Assembly (NCBI GenBank): GCA_017559885.1
Contig: JAFYQN010000179.1
Coordinates: 1-6,547, forward strand
DNA length: 6,547 nt
From: Clostridia bacterium
Lineage (GTDB): Bacteria; Bacillota; Clostridia; Oscillospirales; Acutalibacteraceae
Direction of reading: 5' to 3'
A program made the translations under genes and the position numbers. The notes beneath the pieces were generated by a model. The model ran no database searches, was not told the DNA's origin, and saw nothing but the letters and a program-made list of their open reading frames with translations. Below, piece by piece: positions 5,543 to 6,547 of the stretch (positions are counted from its first letter, which is position 1; every line of letters begins with the position of its first letter).

Positions 5543-5693
5543 TTTAGTCCCTCCTTTATATTTAAAGCGATTTTACAAAGTGCAAATATAAAAAAACTTT
5601 GTCGGGGATCGCTGTTTTAACCCCGTTTGAATAAATATTAGGGGTATTGGTAATTTTCGCCAAAACTCTCACCAATACTATCTAAACTTATCT
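5543..5693 (-). promoter_or_regulatory. long, potentially structured 5' leader of rny
   Basis: About 150 bases separate the predicted start of transcription from the ATG. In minus-strand order: hairpin P1 pairs GTATTGGT (5678-5671) with ACCAATAC (5651-5644), and continues inside as AGTTTT/AAAATT around a GGCG loop. P2 pairs CGGGG (5625-5621) with CCCCG (5607-5603). The P2 GGGG could instead pair with CCCC at 5644-5641. Within the P2 loop AGCGAT (5613-5608) is complementary to ATCGCT (5571-5566), enclosing a third pairing ACAAAG/CTTTGT (5602-5597 with 5580-5575). A small CTTTA/TAAAG hairpin reaches the ribosome site. A T7 run lies 6 bases after P2. I recognise no known riboswitch class. Regulatory function is inferred from structure only. 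Confidence 0.5.
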
Positions 5694-5699
5694 TTCATA

Positions 5700-5728
5700 A
5701 TTTTACCACTATATTTATACGGTGTCAA
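5700..5728 (-). promoter_or_regulatory. strong promoter of rny
   Basis: A perfect TTGACA (5728-5723), exactly 17 bases, then TAAAAT (5705-5700) preceded by TGG, an extended -10. The predicted start is near 5693. The -35 begins 2 bases past the terminator hairpin of the FkbM gene, inside its T-rich tail. Confidence 0.85.
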
Positions 5729-5777
5729 GAAAAAATGCCGATTATGTTGTGTTTTATTACAACAAATCGGCATTTTT
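5729..5777 (-). terminator. intrinsic terminator of the FkbM methyltransferase gene
   Basis: A long hairpin pairs AAAAATGCCGATT with AATCGGCATTTTT (5731-5743 with 5765-5777), then past a bulged A pairs TGTTGT with ACAACA (5745-5750 with 5759-5764), leaving an 8-base loop. On the minus strand the 3' arm ends in a T6 run. The hairpin starts 4 bases after the stop codon of the methyltransferase. A T-run on the other strand makes it potentially bidirectional. Confidence 0.92.
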
Positions 5778-5781
5778 AACA

Positions 5782-6547
5782 TTAAATAAAGTAATATGAC
5801 ATATCCCAACAAGGAAGAGATGGAAAATGGCGAAGATAAATTTTATAATCTTTTTGCAAATTCAAAACACTTTCGGGTATTAAAATCAAGTCTTCGCTTC
5901 TATGATAGGCGGCAATTTGCATTTTGGGTTTAAAACTTAATATAGTGTTTGCGCCCCCTTTTATTGCGGCAAACTCGGCACCCTCAATATCCATTTTTAT
6001 ATACGTAGGAATATTATCATTTGCGAGCGAATCAATCGAAACCGAATTTATAAAACCATTACCCTTCCCTATACTTGATCCACGGGAATGTTGCATATCA
6101 AAGGCAATTTTTCCGTCGATATCGCTTACACAAGCGTTGATATTAACTATATTCTTAACCTCGCTTGTCGCAAGGCAAAGTTTATTATAAGTTTTTAAAT
6201 CGGGTTCTACAGCTACTATTTTATTATAGTCATCTACAACCGATAAAAATTCCTCTACCGTGTCGCCACGATAAGCGCCAAGGTCAAAATAGGTTTCGTT
6301 CGTTTTAAACTTTAATATATTTTTATAAATCTCGTTTATTGGAGTTTCACACTCAAAAAGATAATCTATTTTACCTGTAAGTTTATACATAACGGCATTA
6401 CGAAAAACCTTTTTAGATTGATCGTCGGCAAGCAAATTAAAAATGTTTTGGAGTCGCTCGCGGTTAGCAAGAACATATTCCATATTAAAAAGCGTATCGC
6501 CGTAAACAGGCACGTCAGGAGCGTATAATTCTTGTTCTTGCGAGATG
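5782..6547 (-). CDS. FkbM-family SAM-dependent methyltransferase, N-terminus beyond window
   Basis: The gene is truncated by the right edge: the frame stays open to base 6547 with no stop. An in-frame GTG at 6513 is a poor start because no ribosome site precedes it, and the upstream residues (YAPD before VPVYGD) look like ordinary protein. Counting from that GTG, 243 residues are visible. The methyltransferase fold is clear: motif I YFDLGAYRGDT (75-85) for SAM binding, AVEPD (100-104), and the FkbM signature IKMDIEGAEFAAIKGG (172-187). A YHRSEDL stretch near 203 follows. FkbM enzymes O-methylate sugars or polyketides, often in surface-glycan or natural-product loci, but the acceptor cannot be read here. 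No glycan genes are in view to the left. The gene ends in a strong terminator shared in layout with the rny promoter. Confidence 0.88.
   Translation of the reverse strand, partial: ISQEQELYAPDVPVYGDTLFNMEYVLANRERLQNIFNLLADDQSKKVFRNAVMYKLTGKIDYLFECETPINEIYKNILKFKTNETYFDLGAYRGDTVEEFLSVVDDYNKIVAVEPDLKTYNKLCLATSEVKNIVNINACVSDIDGKIAFDMQHSRGSSIGKGNGFINSVSIDSLANDNIPTYIKMDIEGAEFAAIKGGANTILSFKPKMQIAAYHRSEDLILIPESVLNLQKDYKIYLRHFPSLPCWDMSYYFI

Noticed and set aside
5249..5620. Plus-strand 123-codon reading frame antisense to rny
   Set aside because: It runs opposite the coiled-coil region of rny and its leader. The hydrophobic, Phe/Cys-rich composition is what the complement of a Glu/Lys-rich coiled coil gives.
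5678..5698. Six-codon leader peptide (MKDKFR) upstream of rny
   Set aside because: Its ATG lies at or before the predicted start of transcription and it has no ribosome site.
6511..6513. GTG as the start of the FkbM methyltransferase
   Set aside because: No ribosome site precedes it, and the frame remains open with protein-like sequence to the window edge.

Overview
The window looks like a chromosomal stretch of an AT-rich member of the Clostridia (Bacillota), probably an uncultured, gut-type lineage. The evidence is RNase Y, a YesL/DUF624-type membrane protein, a DUF6062 protein, strong GGAGG-type ribosome binding sites, sigma-A-type promoters and short AT-rich intergenic gaps with intrinsic terminators. 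No mobile element, phage gene, CRISPR array or rRNA was seen. The species cannot be named from this sequence.

Layout from left to right. A minus-strand tRNA-Leu(UAG) with its own promoter (20-145) follows the terminator of a two-gene minus-strand membrane-protein operon. In that operon an unassigned 4-TM protein with a TSP3-like calcium loop (1052-1798) precedes a DUF624/YesL-like protein (200-1045). Next come a small tail-anchored-type protein (1904-2182) and a 176-bp intergenic region with two perfect DnaA boxes. A DUF6062 Cys/His protein (2359-3039) is followed by the only plus-strand gene, an OGG1-type 8-oxoguanine DNA glycosylase (3118-3942), transcribed divergently from it. RNase Y (3986-5542) is convergent with the glycosylase across a shared terminator. 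Its long, potentially structured leader and strong promoter abut the terminator of an FkbM-family methyltransferase that runs off the right edge (5782-6547).

The genes are mostly housekeeping and do not form one pathway: tRNA, mRNA turnover (RNase Y), oxidative base repair (OGG), and several membrane or unassigned proteins. The transcription units are tightly packed. In three places an intrinsic terminator is followed at once by the -35 box of the next minus-strand promoter, and one divergent pair has interlocked promoters.

The most interesting signals are non-coding. First, an oriC-like cluster of DnaA boxes at 2259-2319, one of which covers the -35 position of a candidate promoter for the small membrane protein. 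Second, the rny leader (5543-5693) has mutually exclusive pairings that could act as a regulatory RNA. No clearly new multi-gene system is visible. No gene-free stretch exceeds 300 bases.
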